NCBI GenBank assembly: GCA_966248875.1
Contig: CBINBI010000034.1
Location: forward strand, 1-33,179
DNA length: 33,179 nucleotides
From: Dokdonella_A sp966248875
Lineage (GTDB): Bacteria > Pseudomonadota > Gammaproteobacteria > Xanthomonadales > Rhodanobacteraceae
Reading direction: 5' to 3'
Shown: one piece after another, positions 23,202-32,074 of the stretch
Layout: every line of letters begins with the position of its first letter
Position numbering within the stretch: the first letter of the stretch is position 1
Program-made: the position numbers and the translations under genes
Notes under the pieces: generated by a model
Seen by the model: the letters and a program-made list of their open reading frames with translations, nothing else
What the model was told of the DNA's origin: nothing
The model's database searches: none

Positions 23202-25622
23202 TCAATGCAAGGTGCGGTACACGTCGGGCGGAAACGCATCCACCGCGATCACTTCGTCGCGTGCGTCCCGCGCCTCGTTGAGCAGGTCGTATTCCGCCTT
23301 GGAGATCACGCCGGCCGCGAGGCCGAGATCGTCGAGCATGTGGCCCGGCGCGCGATCGAGCGTGCCGGCCCGCACCGCATCGCGCAGCTTGGTCTCGACC
23401 GGGATCGCGCGCACCGCCTTGTCCAGCGCGGCTTCGAGCGCGCCGAGGCCGGGCTCGCCCGGCGGCGGCACGAAGACGTCGCGCGTCAGTGTCTTTCTTG
23501 CCTCGCGATCTTCGAGGATGGCGCGCGCGACTTCGGCGCCGAGCCGGTCCGACGGCGGCCGGAAGCGCGCGCCGAGCGGAAAGATCGCGAGTTTCATCAG
23601 TGCGGCGATCCAGCGCACCGGCAGGTTGTCCAGCACGCCTACCAGCGCTTCCTGCACGCGGTACAGGCATAGCTCGACGCTCCAGCGCACGAGCGCGAAG
23701 TTCGGCGCGGTCTTCGGCTCGTCGTGATAGCGCTTCAGCGCCGCGCTGGCCAGATAAAGATAGGCCAGCGCGTCGGCGAGCCGCCCCGACAGTTTCTCGC
23801 GGCGTTTCAGCGATCCGCCGAGCGTGCCCATCGCGACGTCGGAGGTGATCGAGTACGCGGCCGAGAAGCGCGACAGGTGCTGGTAATAGCGGCGCGTGTC
23901 CTGCACATCGGGCACGCCGGCGAAGCGCGAGCCGCTCCACGCGAGCAGCTTGGCGCGCACGCTGCGCGTCACGAACAGGTTGACGTGGCCGAAGATCGCC
24001 CGGTCGAACGCGGCGAGATCGTTCGCGGCGACGGCCGCGATCTCCTTCTGCACGAACGGATGGCAGCGGATCGCGCCCTGGCCGTAGATGATCATCGAGC
24101 GCGTCAGGATGTTCGCGCCTTCGACCGTGATGCCGATCGGCACGGCGTCCCACGCGCGCGCCAGCGTGTTGCGCGGGCCGCGCTGGATCGCGCTGCCGGC
24201 GCGGATGTCCATCGCGTCGGCGACCACCTGGCGCATCGCCTCGGTGAGGTAGGCCTTGCAGATGTTGCCGGGCACGGCGGGTTTTTCGCCGGCGTCGAGC
24301 GCGCCGCAGGTCAGCGTGCGCGTCGCGGTCATGAGATAGGTGAGGCCGGCTATGCGCGCGAGCGGCTCCTCGATGCCTTCGAAGCGTCCGATCGGCGTGT
24401 CGAACTGCTCGCGCACCGTCGCGTAGGCGCCGCAGATGCGCGTCGCCATCTGCGCAGCGCCGACGCTGAGCGCGGGCAGCGAGATCGAACGCCCGGCCGC
24501 GAGCGATTCCATCAGCATGCGCCAGCCCTTGCCGATGCCGTCGCGGCCGCCGATCACGACTTCGTCGAGCGGTGCGAACACGTCGGTGCCGACGATCGGA
24601 CCGTTCTGGAACGGCACGCCCATCGGATCGTGGCGCAGCCCGATCTCGATGCCCGGCGTGGCGCGCGGAATCAGCGCACAGGTGATGCCGCGGTCTTCGG
24701 CGCCGCCGAGGATGCCGTCCGGATCCTTGAGACGGAAGGCCAGACCGATCAGCGTCGCGACCGGCGCCAGCGTGATGTAGCGCTTCTTCCAGTTGAAGCG
24801 CAGGCCGATCACCTCGACGCCGTCGATCGTGCGCTTCTCGACGATGCCTTCGGATTGGGTCGCGGCCGCGTCCGATCCCGCTTCGGGACCGGTCAGCGCG
24901 AAGCACGGAATTTCCTCGCCTGTCGCAAGCCGCGGCAGATAGCGCTTCTTCTGCTCGTCCGTGCCGTAGTGGATGAGGAGCTCGCCCGGACCGAGCGAGT
25001 TCGGCACCATGACCGTGACGGCAGCGGTGATCGAGCGGCTGGAAAGCCGCGTCACCACGCGCGAGTGCGCCAGCGCGCCGAAGCCGAGCCCGCCGAACTC
25101 CTTCGGAATGATCATGCCGAAGAAACGCTCGCGTTTGAGGAAATCCCAGATTTCCGGCGGCAGATCGCGGCGCTGATAGATGTCCCAGTCGTCGAGCCGG
25201 CGGCAGAGCTCCTCGACCGGGCCGTCGAGAAACGCCTGCTCCTCGGCGCTCAGCGCAGGCGTGTCGAAATCGAGCAGCTTCTGCCAGTCAGGCATGCCGC
25301 CGAAGAGATCGCCGTCCCACCACACCGTGCCGGCTTCGAGCGCGATGCGCTCGGTTTCGCCGAGGCGCGGCAGCACTTTCGCGAACGCGGGCATGATGAA
25401 GCGCGACACGAGGTGCCGGCGCAGGAGCGGCACGCCGAACACGATCGCGAGCACCAGCGCGGCGATCGTGCAGGCGGCGAACAGATGCGGATGCGCGACG
25501 CCGGCGAGGCGCCAGCCGAGCAGGAACACGCCGACGCCCGCCACCCAGGCGAGAAATCCGAGTCCGCGGAACACGAGCACGACGAAGACGAACAGGCTGG
25601 CGACGACGGCGATCCAGATCAT
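23202..25622 (-). CDS. fadE: Long membrane-associated acyl-CoA dehydrogenase
   Basis: 806 residues, close to E. coli FadE (814), and clearly longer than soluble acyl-CoA dehydrogenases (about 380). N-terminal hydrophobic segments (about 1-25, 26-45 and 48-68) anchor it to the inner membrane. The dehydrogenase core includes FGMIIPKEFGGLGFGALAHSRVV, CFALTGPEAGSDAAATQ and the FAD-contact region YGQGAIRCHPFVQKEI. It carries out the first step of fatty-acid beta-oxidation, oxidising acyl-CoA to trans-2-enoyl-CoA with FAD. GGAGG lies 7 nt before the ATG, and a possible -10 (CATAAT, 25649-25654) lies just upstream. It is divergent from the M23-like gene and appears to be transcribed alone. Confidence 0.94.
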   Translation of the reverse strand: MIWIAVVASLFVFVVLVFRGLGFLAWVAGVGVFLLGWRLAGVAHPHLFAACTIAALVLAIVFGVPLLRRHLVSRFIMPAFAKVLPRLGETERIALEAGTVWWDGDLFGGMPDWQKLLDFDTPALSAEEQAFLDGPVEELCRRLDDWDIYQRRDLPPEIWDFLKRERFFGMIIPKEFGGLGFGALAHSRVVTRLSSRSITAAVTVMVPNSLGPGELLIHYGTDEQKKRYLPRLATGEEIPCFALTGPEAGSDAAATQSEGIVEKRTIDGVEVIGLRFNWKKRYITLAPVATLIGLAFRLKDPDGILGGAEDRGITCALIPRATPGIEIGLRHDPMGVPFQNGPIVGTDVFAPLDEVVIGGRDGIGKGWRMLMESLAAGRSISLPALSVGAAQMATRICGAYATVREQFDTPIGRFEGIEEPLARIAGLTYLMTATRTLTCGALDAGEKPAVPGNICKAYLTEAMRQVVADAMDIRAGSAIQRGPRNTLARAWDAVPIGITVEGANILTRSMIIYGQGAIRCHPFVQKEIAAVAANDLAAFDRAIFGHVNLFVTRSVRAKLLAWSGSRFAGVPDVQDTRRYYQHLSRFSAAYSITSDVAMGTLGGSLKRREKLSGRLADALAYLYLASAALKRYHDEPKTAPNFALVRWSVELCLYRVQEALVGVLDNLPVRWIAALMKLAIFPLGARFRPPSDRLGAEVARAILEDREARKTLTRDVFVPPPGEPGLGALEAALDKAVRAIPVETKLRDAVRAGTLDRAPGHMLDDLGLAAGVISKAEYDLLNEARDARDEVIAVDAFPPDVYRTLH

Positions 25623-25707
25623 GGCGCGTCCTCCGTGCGGTTCACGGAATTATGCCGGTTGTATCCTCTCGCGTCGCGCGCATGAGCGCGGTTTATCGTG
25701 ACCACGA

Positions 25708-26949
25708 ATGAAGCCTGAGCCACGAATGAAGTCGACTGCCATGCACGAGGCGGCGCTTGGATTTCGATGGAGCCGGTCCGGCTTCGCGCGCGCGGGCGTC
25801 CTCGGCGTGCTGCTGCTGATGGCGTCCATCGCATGGGCGCAGCGCGACGCGCGTCAGTCGTTCGCGCTCGATGTGCCGTTCGCGCCGACGCCGGTGAAGG
25901 TGGGCGGGCAGGAGCGGCTCGTCTATGAGCTGCATCTGACGAGTTTCGCCAGGGAGCCGCTGCGGCTCGTGCGTCTTGCCGTGCTGGGTGCCGATTCGAC
26001 GCCGCTGGCCGAGTTTCGCGGCGACACGCTGACCGCGCTGCTCGGGCGTCCGGGCCTCGCCGGGGGCGGCGACAAGCAGGTCGTGGCGCCGGGCCTCCGC
26101 GCCATGGCCTATCTCGATATCCCGTTCGACACATCGAAGGCGACCGTGCTGCGTCATCGCATCGACTTCGAGCCCGAAACAGCGGGCACGGCGGGCCGTG
26201 TCGAAGGCGGCCGCACGGTGCCACAGCCAGCGGCAACGCTCCGGCTCGGGCCTCCGCTGCGCGGCGGACCCTGGGTCGCGATCTATGGCGCGGAATGGGA
26301 GCGGGGCCATCGGCGCGTGCTGTACGCGGTCGACGGAGCGGCGCGCATTCCCGGACGTTTCGCCATCGACTGGATCAAGCTGGACGCGGAAGGCCGCTCG
26401 TTCACCGGCGACGGCCGGCGTACCGCGGACTGGTACGGTTACGGTGCAGAGGTACTGGCGGTGGCCGATGCAACGGTGGCTGCGCTCCGCGATGACGTGC
26501 CCGAGCCCGCCGATGTCGTCGACGGAGCCCGCCACGTGCCGATCGGCGATGCGAGCGGCAACTACGTCGCATTGAAGCTGGCCGATGGCCGCTACGCCTT
26601 CTACGAGCACCTCAGGCCCGGCAGCCTCCGGGTCAGGCAGGGCGCGAAAGTCCGGCGCGGCGAGACCATCGCCGAGCTCGGCTACACGGGCGAATCGACC
26701 GGACCTCATCTGCATTTCCATCTGGCCAACGCGCCGCTGCTGCTCGCCGCCGAAGGCCTGCCGTACGCACTGGAAGCCTGGCGCCAGCTAGGCGCGTACG
26801 CTTCGATCGACGCATACGCCAGGGCGGAACACTGGACACCGCCGAAGCAGGATGCGCCGTCCCTCGTCACCGGCGAGTTTCCCGCGCCGCTCGCCGTCGT
26901 CGAGTTCGTGGAGCCGGATGGCAAGCCGGGGCGGTCGGCACACCGCTAG
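25708..26949 (+). CDS. Secreted M23 (LytM) peptidase-like protein
   Basis: 413 residues from the ATG at 25708. ATGs at 25726 and 25741 are also possible; none has a good ribosome-binding site, and the first two lie in a short direct repeat (CCACGAATGAAG). The signal segment ends ...MASIAWAQ. Residues about 45-190 form a beta-rich N-terminal domain. The M23 domain (about 205-370) has YGYGAEVLAVADATVAAL, FYEHLRPGSLRVRQGAKVRRGETIAELGYTG with His301, and the HLHFH motif with His334 and His336. The usual first zinc-ligand motif HxxxD reads Arg217-F-A-I-Asp221. If the zinc site is incomplete, the protein may be an LytM activator or substrate-binding protein rather than a peptidoglycan endopeptidase. 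Confidence 0.82.
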   Translation: MKPEPRMKSTAMHEAALGFRWSRSGFARAGVLGVLLLMASIAWAQRDARQSFALDVPFAPTPVKVGGQERLVYELHLTSFAREPLRLVRLAVLGADSTPLAEFRGDTLTALLGRPGLAGGGDKQVVAPGLRAMAYLDIPFDTSKATVLRHRIDFEPETAGTAGRVEGGRTVPQPAATLRLGPPLRGGPWVAIYGAEWERGHRRVLYAVDGAARIPGRFAIDWIKLDAEGRSFTGDGRRTADWYGYGAEVLAVADATVAALRDDVPEPADVVDGARHVPIGDASGNYVALKLADGRYAFYEHLRPGSLRVRQGAKVRRGETIAELGYTGESTGPHLHFHLANAPLLLAAEGLPYALEAWRQLGAYASIDAYARAEHWTPPKQDAPSLVTGEFPAPLAVVEFVEPDGKPGRSAHR

Positions 26950-26979
26950 ACTCGGGATCCCTGCCACGATCGGCACCGC

Positions 26980-27771
26980 ATGAAGGACAAGAAAGAGATC
27001 GTCGGCAACTGGCTGCCGCGCTACACCGGCGCGCCGCTCGACGCCTTCGGCCAGTACGTCCTACTGACGAACTTCGGCCACTACGTCGAGCGGTTCGCCC
27101 AATGGCACGGCGTGCCGGTGCTCGGCCGGGAGAAGGTCATGCCGAACGCGACCGCGGACGGCATCACGATGATCGACTTCGGCATGGGCAGCCCGAACGC
27201 GGCGACGGCGATGGACCTCCTGTCGGCGATCTCGCCGAAAGCCGTGCTGTTCCTCGGCAAGTGCGGCGGGCTCAAGAAGAAGAACCGGCTGGGTGATCTC
27301 GTGCTGCCGATCGCGGCGATCCGCGGCGAGGGCACGTCGAACGACTACCTGCTGCCGGAAGTGCCGGCCCTGCCCGCGTTTCAGCTCCAGCGCGCAGTCT
27401 CGACGATGATCCGCGATCACGGCCGCGACTACTGGACCGGCACCGTGTACACGACGAACCGCCGCGTCTGGGAGCACGATGTCGCGTTCAAGGACTACCT
27501 GCGCAGGACACGCTGCATGGCCGTCGACATGGAAACCGCGACGATCTTCGCCGCCGGCTTCGCCAATCACATCCCGTCCGGCGCGCTGCTGCTCGTGTCG
27601 GACCAGCCGATGATTCCGGAAGGCGTCAAGACCGAACTCAGCGACCGCCTGGTCACGGCGAACTTCGTGGAGACGCACATCCGCATCGGCATCGAAGCGC
27701 TCAAGCTCGTGCGGCGCCGCGGGCGCAGCGTGAAGCACCTCAGGTTCGAGGACGATTTCGATGCGGAGTGA
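26980..27771 (+). CDS. amn: AMP nucleosidase, short form
   Basis: 263 residues matching the short AMP nucleosidase family, a nucleoside phosphorylase/hydrolase fold that splits AMP into adenine and ribose-5-phosphate. MKDKKEIVGNWLPRYTGAPLDAFGQYVLLTNF is the family's N-terminus. FGMGSPNAATAMDLLSAI, VLFLGKCGGLKKKNRLGDLVLP and the substrate-contact motif AVDMETATIFAAGF are intact, followed by LVSDQPM. E. coli Amn (484 residues) has an extra N-terminal regulatory domain that is absent here, so allosteric control by that domain should be missing. It starts 30 bp after the M23-like gene on the same strand and is convergent with the glutaredoxin fusion gene. Confidence 0.88.
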   Translation: MKDKKEIVGNWLPRYTGAPLDAFGQYVLLTNFGHYVERFAQWHGVPVLGREKVMPNATADGITMIDFGMGSPNAATAMDLLSAISPKAVLFLGKCGGLKKKNRLGDLVLPIAAIRGEGTSNDYLLPEVPALPAFQLQRAVSTMIRDHGRDYWTGTVYTTNRRVWEHDVAFKDYLRRTRCMAVDMETATIFAAGFANHIPSGALLLVSDQPMIPEGVKTELSDRLVTANFVETHIRIGIEALKLVRRRGRSVKHLRFEDDFDAE

Positions 27772-27789
27772 GTCGCGGACGCGCGAGCG

Positions 27790-28710
27790 TCAATAGCGCG
27801 GCACGGCGGGATCGATCTCGCGCGACCACGCGTCGATGCCGCCTTCGACGTTGTACACGTCGCGGAATCCGTGCTCGCGAAAATGCTCCGCAGCGTGGCG
27901 GCTGGAATGACCGTGGTGGCACAGGAACGCGAGCGGCGTGTCCTTCGGCAGCGCGGCGAGCCGCGCGTGCGTCGTCGAGTCGAGAATTTCCGCATGCGCG
28001 AACGGCGCGAGCGCGCGATCCTGCGGCGGGCGCACGTCGATGACGGTGATGTCGCCGGCGTCGAGGCGGCGCCTCAACGCGTGCACGTCCAGCGATTTCA
28101 CAGCGGCGGGGGCCTCGGGCAGGTGGATGGCGAGGCTTTCTCCGTGCGGCGTCTTCGTCCAGTCGATGCTCGCGCCGCGCGCGCGCTGCGCGCTGGCGAG
28201 ATCGAAGCAGATTTCGAGGCCGTTCGCGATCACCGAAATCTCGTGGCCGCTTGCCTCGCGCAGCTGGAACTGCGGCTGGAAGCGACCGTCGATGACGAGG
28301 AACAGCTTGAGACCTTCCGCGTCCGATAGCGCCTGCCGGATCGCGGCTACGGCCGCGTCCGAAATCGTGATCTCGGGCGGTGTGCGATCGGGCTCGGGTA
28401 CGCCGAGCACGCGGTGCAGCTCGCCGGAATCGAACATCGACTGCACGATGTCGGCGCCGCCGACGAGCTCCCCGTCGACGTAAAGCTGTGGAATCGTCGG
28501 CCAGTTGCCGTATTCCTTGATGCCCTGGCGGATTTCCTCGTCGGCGAGCACGTCGACGGTGGCGTAATCCTCGAGCAGCGCGTTCAGCCGGTCGGTCGCC
28601 GCAGCGGAAAAGCCGCATTGCGGCGCCTCGCGCGTGCCTTTCATGAAAAGCACGACGCGGTTCGCGGTGAGCAGTTCGTCGATGCGGGCACGGGTAGCGG
28701 GCGAGAGCAT
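27790..28710 (-). CDS. Fusion of monothiol glutaredoxin, A-type-like domain and rhodanese
   Basis: 306 residues from the ATG at 28710. Residues 1-105 are a Grx4/GrxD-type monothiol glutaredoxin: KGTREAPQCGFS with Cys32, WPTIPQLYVDGELVGGADI. Residues about 112-200 resemble an A-type iron-sulfur carrier (ITISDAAVAAIRQALSDAEGLKLFLVIDG), but the three conserved cysteines are missing; the only Cys is 168. Residues about 207-306 are a rhodanese domain with active-site Cys264 in CHHGHSS and DVYNVEGGIDAW. Glutaredoxins of this type bind [2Fe-2S] with glutathione and deliver clusters; rhodanese carries a persulfide. The combination suggests a cytoplasmic role in cluster or sulfur transfer. Similar fusions exist, as far as I recall, in Xanthomonadales. 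Confidence 0.9.
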   Translation of the reverse strand: MLSPATRARIDELLTANRVVLFMKGTREAPQCGFSAAATDRLNALLEDYATVDVLADEEIRQGIKEYGNWPTIPQLYVDGELVGGADIVQSMFDSGELHRVLGVPEPDRTPPEITISDAAVAAIRQALSDAEGLKLFLVIDGRFQPQFQLREASGHEISVIANGLEICFDLASAQRARGASIDWTKTPHGESLAIHLPEAPAAVKSLDVHALRRRLDAGDITVIDVRPPQDRALAPFAHAEILDSTTHARLAALPKDTPLAFLCHHGHSSRHAAEHFREHGFRDVYNVEGGIDAWSREIDPAVPRY

Positions 28711-28888
28711 GGCGGGTTCCGGCGTCGGGGGCGCGCATGATACTGCGCGCGCCTGGAGGGTTTGGTCGGCACGGGGCCGTTCGGCGATACTTGGCGGCGG
28801 GGGTACGCGTTTCCAAGCTCCGGCGAGACAAAGGGAACGTCCTCGCCGGCGCGTCACTGACAGTGTGCCAGCCAGGGGAGACGAGCAG

Positions 28889-30925
28889 ATGACCCGCAAG
28901 TTGCTGCCGCTCGCGGTCGCCTTCGCGCTATCGCACGCCGCATCCGCGCAAGACACGCCGTCCGCCGATCCCGCGCAACCGCCGCCGCCCGATGCTTCGA
29001 TTCCCGTCACCTACGTCGGCCCGAACCTGCGCGTCTCGCTCGGCATCGACGATGAAGGCGACGTGCTCGGCGAAATCCTGGGCGTGCTCGGCAAGACCGA
29101 CGAACATGCCTGGCTCGGCCAGCTCTGGCTCGGCCATGGCGGTGCGGGCGGCGTGCAGGTCGACTATCACTGGCTGCGCGGCTCCGGCGCATCCGCGGAC
29201 GCGGACGATGCGCACATCTGGAAAGTGTTCGGAGCCGGCGACCAGAACGCGTGGAAGGACCGCAAGCTGACGCTCGGCCTCGGCTGGGAACGACAGGATT
29301 TCTCGATCGACGGCTACTACAGCCGGGCGGTCTCAGGCTCGCGGCTCACCGGCACCGCGACGAGCACCATCGTCAACGACATCGGCGGCGTCGACGACGC
29401 CGGTCCTTACACGCAGACCGAGACGATCGACACGCTGACGCGCTTCTACGAGCATCCGTACGAGAACGGCGTCGGCGTGCGCCTCGGCAGGTACTTCGAC
29501 GATCCGCTGCTGCGCCTGCGCGGCGGCCTCGACTACGAGCGCGGCCGCTACGGCTCGGATCAGCTCACGCTCTCGCTCGGCCTCGACAAGTATTTTGCGA
29601 ACACCGGCTTCAGCCTTTCGCTGCAAGGCGAAGCGCTGCGCAAGAACGGCGATTTCGAGACGGACGAGAACGACACGCGTGGCTGGCTGCTGCTCCGCTA
29701 CGACTTCGACCAGACTTTCCGTGCACGCGAGCCCTACCGGATGGTCCAGGTCGAAAAGCGGGTGCCCGACACGTCGGCACCGCTGCCGGCGCCGCAGGTG
29801 ATCCGCAACGACGTGCGCCTCGACGGCGACGCGTTCTTCGATTTCGATCATGCGGATCTCAGGCCGGACGCGGTCGCGGCGCTCGACGCGCTGATCGCGA
29901 AGCTCGGTTCCGCCGGGCGCGTCAGCCGCGTCAGCGTGGTCGGCCACACCTGCGACATCGGCACCGAGGCGTACAACCAGCAGCTGTCGGAGCGGCGTGC
30001 CGCGGCGGTCAAGTCGTACCTCGAAGCGCACGGCGTCGCGGCGGACGAGATCGAGGCGCGCGGCGAAGGCGAGCTGAATCCGGAATACCCGAACGACTCG
30101 CGCGAGAACCGGCGCAAGAACCGCCGCGTGGACATCGAATTCCTCACCATCGAGGAAACGATGTCGCCGGCGACGCCTGCGGCGCCGCCGGAAAAGACGA
30201 TCGTCGAATGGGTCCGGGAGCCGGTCGCCGCTCCACCCGCGTGGATCGAGCGAGCGTTGCGCAATCCGGCCGAGCACAAGCGCACGGTCGACGTCTACCG
30301 CTTCGAGAAGGCGACGAGCACGACGACGGTCGGTCCGAAGCAGCATCAGCCCGTGGCGGTCGACGACACGGTGAGCGTGCTCGAAGGCTCGACCGACAAT
30401 CCGGTCGACGTGCTCGCCAACGACAGCGATGCGGACGGCGATCCGCTGACGATCGCGTCGGTGTCGGTGCCCGCGCACGGCAGCGCCGCTGTCGTGGGAG
30501 CGAACGTCACCTACACGCCGGCGGCGGACTTCCGCGGCGAGGACAGTTTCACCTACACGATCGTCGACGGCCGCGGCGGCAGCGCGACCGCGACGGTGCA
30601 CGTCACCGTCGGCGCGCCGAACCAGCCGCCCGTCGCCGGACCGCTGTCGGTGCGCGTGCAGAAGGGCAGCTCGATCAACATTCCAGTGCTGCAGGCCGCA
30701 TCCGACCCGGACGGCGACCCGCTGACCGTCATCGCCGTCGACCACACCGGTCCGCTGACGATCAACATCGTCTCGATCAACCCCGACGGCAGTGTGCACT
30801 ACGAATCGGTGCACGGCATGTTCGGACAGGATTACTTCGAGTACACCGTGTCCGACGGACACGGCGGCACGGCGACCGGGACGGTGGCGGTCTACGTGTT
30901 CGAGGTGCCGCCGCCGCTGCCTTAG
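28889..30925 (+). CDS. OmpA-family protein with C-terminal Ig/cadherin-like repeats
   Basis: 678 residues from the ATG at 28889 (GGGGAG 8 nt upstream). The signal peptide is MTRKLLPLAVAFALSHAASA. Residues about 35-290 look like a beta-barrel (VQVDYHWLRGSG, LTLGLGWERQDFSIDGYYSRA, LRGGLDYERGRYG, LLLRYDF). Residues about 312-420 are an OmpA peptidoglycan-binding domain (FFDFDHADLRPDA, VVGHTCDIGTEAYNQQLSERRAAAVKSYL, NRRKNRRVDIEF). After a linker, residues 487-580 and about 585-675 are two Big_9/cadherin-like repeats (VDVLANDSDADGDPLTI, YTPAADFRGEDSFTYTIVDGRGGSATATV, then a diverged second copy). OmpA proteins normally end with the peptidoglycan-binding domain; here about 190 residues of adhesin-like modules follow it. 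It is divergent from the glutaredoxin fusion gene. Confidence 0.88.
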   Translation: MTRKLLPLAVAFALSHAASAQDTPSADPAQPPPPDASIPVTYVGPNLRVSLGIDDEGDVLGEILGVLGKTDEHAWLGQLWLGHGGAGGVQVDYHWLRGSGASADADDAHIWKVFGAGDQNAWKDRKLTLGLGWERQDFSIDGYYSRAVSGSRLTGTATSTIVNDIGGVDDAGPYTQTETIDTLTRFYEHPYENGVGVRLGRYFDDPLLRLRGGLDYERGRYGSDQLTLSLGLDKYFANTGFSLSLQGEALRKNGDFETDENDTRGWLLLRYDFDQTFRAREPYRMVQVEKRVPDTSAPLPAPQVIRNDVRLDGDAFFDFDHADLRPDAVAALDALIAKLGSAGRVSRVSVVGHTCDIGTEAYNQQLSERRAAAVKSYLEAHGVAADEIEARGEGELNPEYPNDSRENRRKNRRVDIEFLTIEETMSPATPAAPPEKTIVEWVREPVAAPPAWIERALRNPAEHKRTVDVYRFEKATSTTTVGPKQHQPVAVDDTVSVLEGSTDNPVDVLANDSDADGDPLTIASVSVPAHGSAAVVGANVTYTPAADFRGEDSFTYTIVDGRGGSATATVHVTVGAPNQPPVAGPLSVRVQKGSSINIPVLQAASDPDGDPLTVIAVDHTGPLTINIVSINPDGSVHYESVHGMFGQDYFEYTVSDGHGGTATGTVAVYVFEVPPPLP

Positions 30926-30992
30926 TCGTCGCTCGCCCGCGTCCGCCGCAGCCGCCCTCTCAAGCGTGAGTAGGCATGATCGCCGAAACCGC

Positions 30993-31940
30993 TTATTCCC
31001 GGCTCGCCTCGTCGAGGCGCGCGATCTCGTCTGCCGACAGCTCCAGCCTCACGGCGGCCGCGATGTCCTGCACCTGCGCGACGCTCGTCGCGCTCGCGAT
31101 CGGCGCCGTGATGCCGGGCCGCGCGATCACCCACGCCAGGGCGACCTGCGCGGGCGTGGCGCGGTGCGCGGCGGCGACCTCGTCCAGCGCGGCCAGCACG
31201 CGCAGGCCCCGCGTATCGAGATATTTCCTGACCGCACCGCCGCGCGCGGCGCTCTTGCCCAGGTCGGCTTCGCTACGGTATTTGCCCGTGAGGAAGCCGC
31301 TTGCGAGCGCGTAGTAGCAAACGACGCCGAGCTGCTCGCGGCGCGCGAGCGGCTCGATGTCGGCTTCGTAGCCCTTGCGCGCGACGAGGTTGTATTCGGG
31401 TTGCAGGACTTCATAGCGCGGCAGGCCGTGCTTCGCGCTGGCCTCGAGCGCGGCGGCGATGCGCGCCGCGGAATAGTTGGACGCGCCGATCGCGCGCACC
31501 TTGCCGGCTTCGATCAGCCGCGCGAACGCGCCCAGCGTGTCCTCGAGCGGCACGCTTGCATCGTCCTCGTGCGCGAAATAGACGTCGATGCAGTCGATGC
31601 CGAGCCGGCGCAGCGAATCGTCCGCCGCGGCGGCGATGTTCGCGGGTGAAAGGCCCTTGCGCTGCGACCACTTCGCAACCTTGGTCGCGATGACGACCTG
31701 GTCGCGCTTGCCGCTCCGTTTCAGCCAGCGGCCGATGATCGTTTCGGATTCGCCGCCGCGATTGCCCGGCACCCAGGCCGAATACGTGTCCGCGGTATCG
31801 ATGAAGTCGAGCCCTTCGCCGACGAAGGCATCGAGCACGGCGAACGAGGTCGCCTCGTCGGCGCTCCACCCGAACACGTTGCCGCCGAGCGCGAGCGGAG
31901 CGATCGAAATGCCGGAGCGGCCGAGCGCACGTTTGTCCAT
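30993..31940 (-). CDS. Aldo/keto reductase
   Basis: 315 residues from the ATG at 31940, chosen because GGAG is 10 nt upstream; the ATG at 31949 would be almost on top of that site. A TIM-barrel NADPH-dependent oxidoreductase with the complete catalytic tetrad: Asp48 and Tyr53 (FIDTADTYS), Lys87 (IATKVAKW) and His124 (VYFAHEDD). QPEYNLVARKGYE and the NADPH site near APIASATSVAQVQD complete the fold. Members reduce aldehydes and ketones in the cytoplasm; the substrate cannot be inferred. It belongs to the YajO/Tas-like branch by its NRGGESETIIGRWLK segment. It lies 134 bp downstream of the NlpC/P60 gene on the same strand. Confidence 0.92.
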   Translation of the reverse strand: MDKRALGRSGISIAPLALGGNVFGWSADEATSFAVLDAFVGEGLDFIDTADTYSAWVPGNRGGESETIIGRWLKRSGKRDQVVIATKVAKWSQRKGLSPANIAAAADDSLRRLGIDCIDVYFAHEDDASVPLEDTLGAFARLIEAGKVRAIGASNYSAARIAAALEASAKHGLPRYEVLQPEYNLVARKGYEADIEPLARREQLGVVCYYALASGFLTGKYRSEADLGKSAARGGAVRKYLDTRGLRVLAALDEVAAAHRATPAQVALAWVIARPGITAPIASATSVAQVQDIAAAVRLELSADEIARLDEASRE

Positions 31941-32074
31941 GGTTCGCATTCTCCGTGGGGAATGCGTGCCGACATGTAGGCAGCGTGGACGTTTCAAAGG
32001 GGACGACGCAGAGAGGAGCCGCGCTCATGCGCGACGCGCGGAGGAAGCCGGTGCGGCGCGGAACCGCGATGCGC

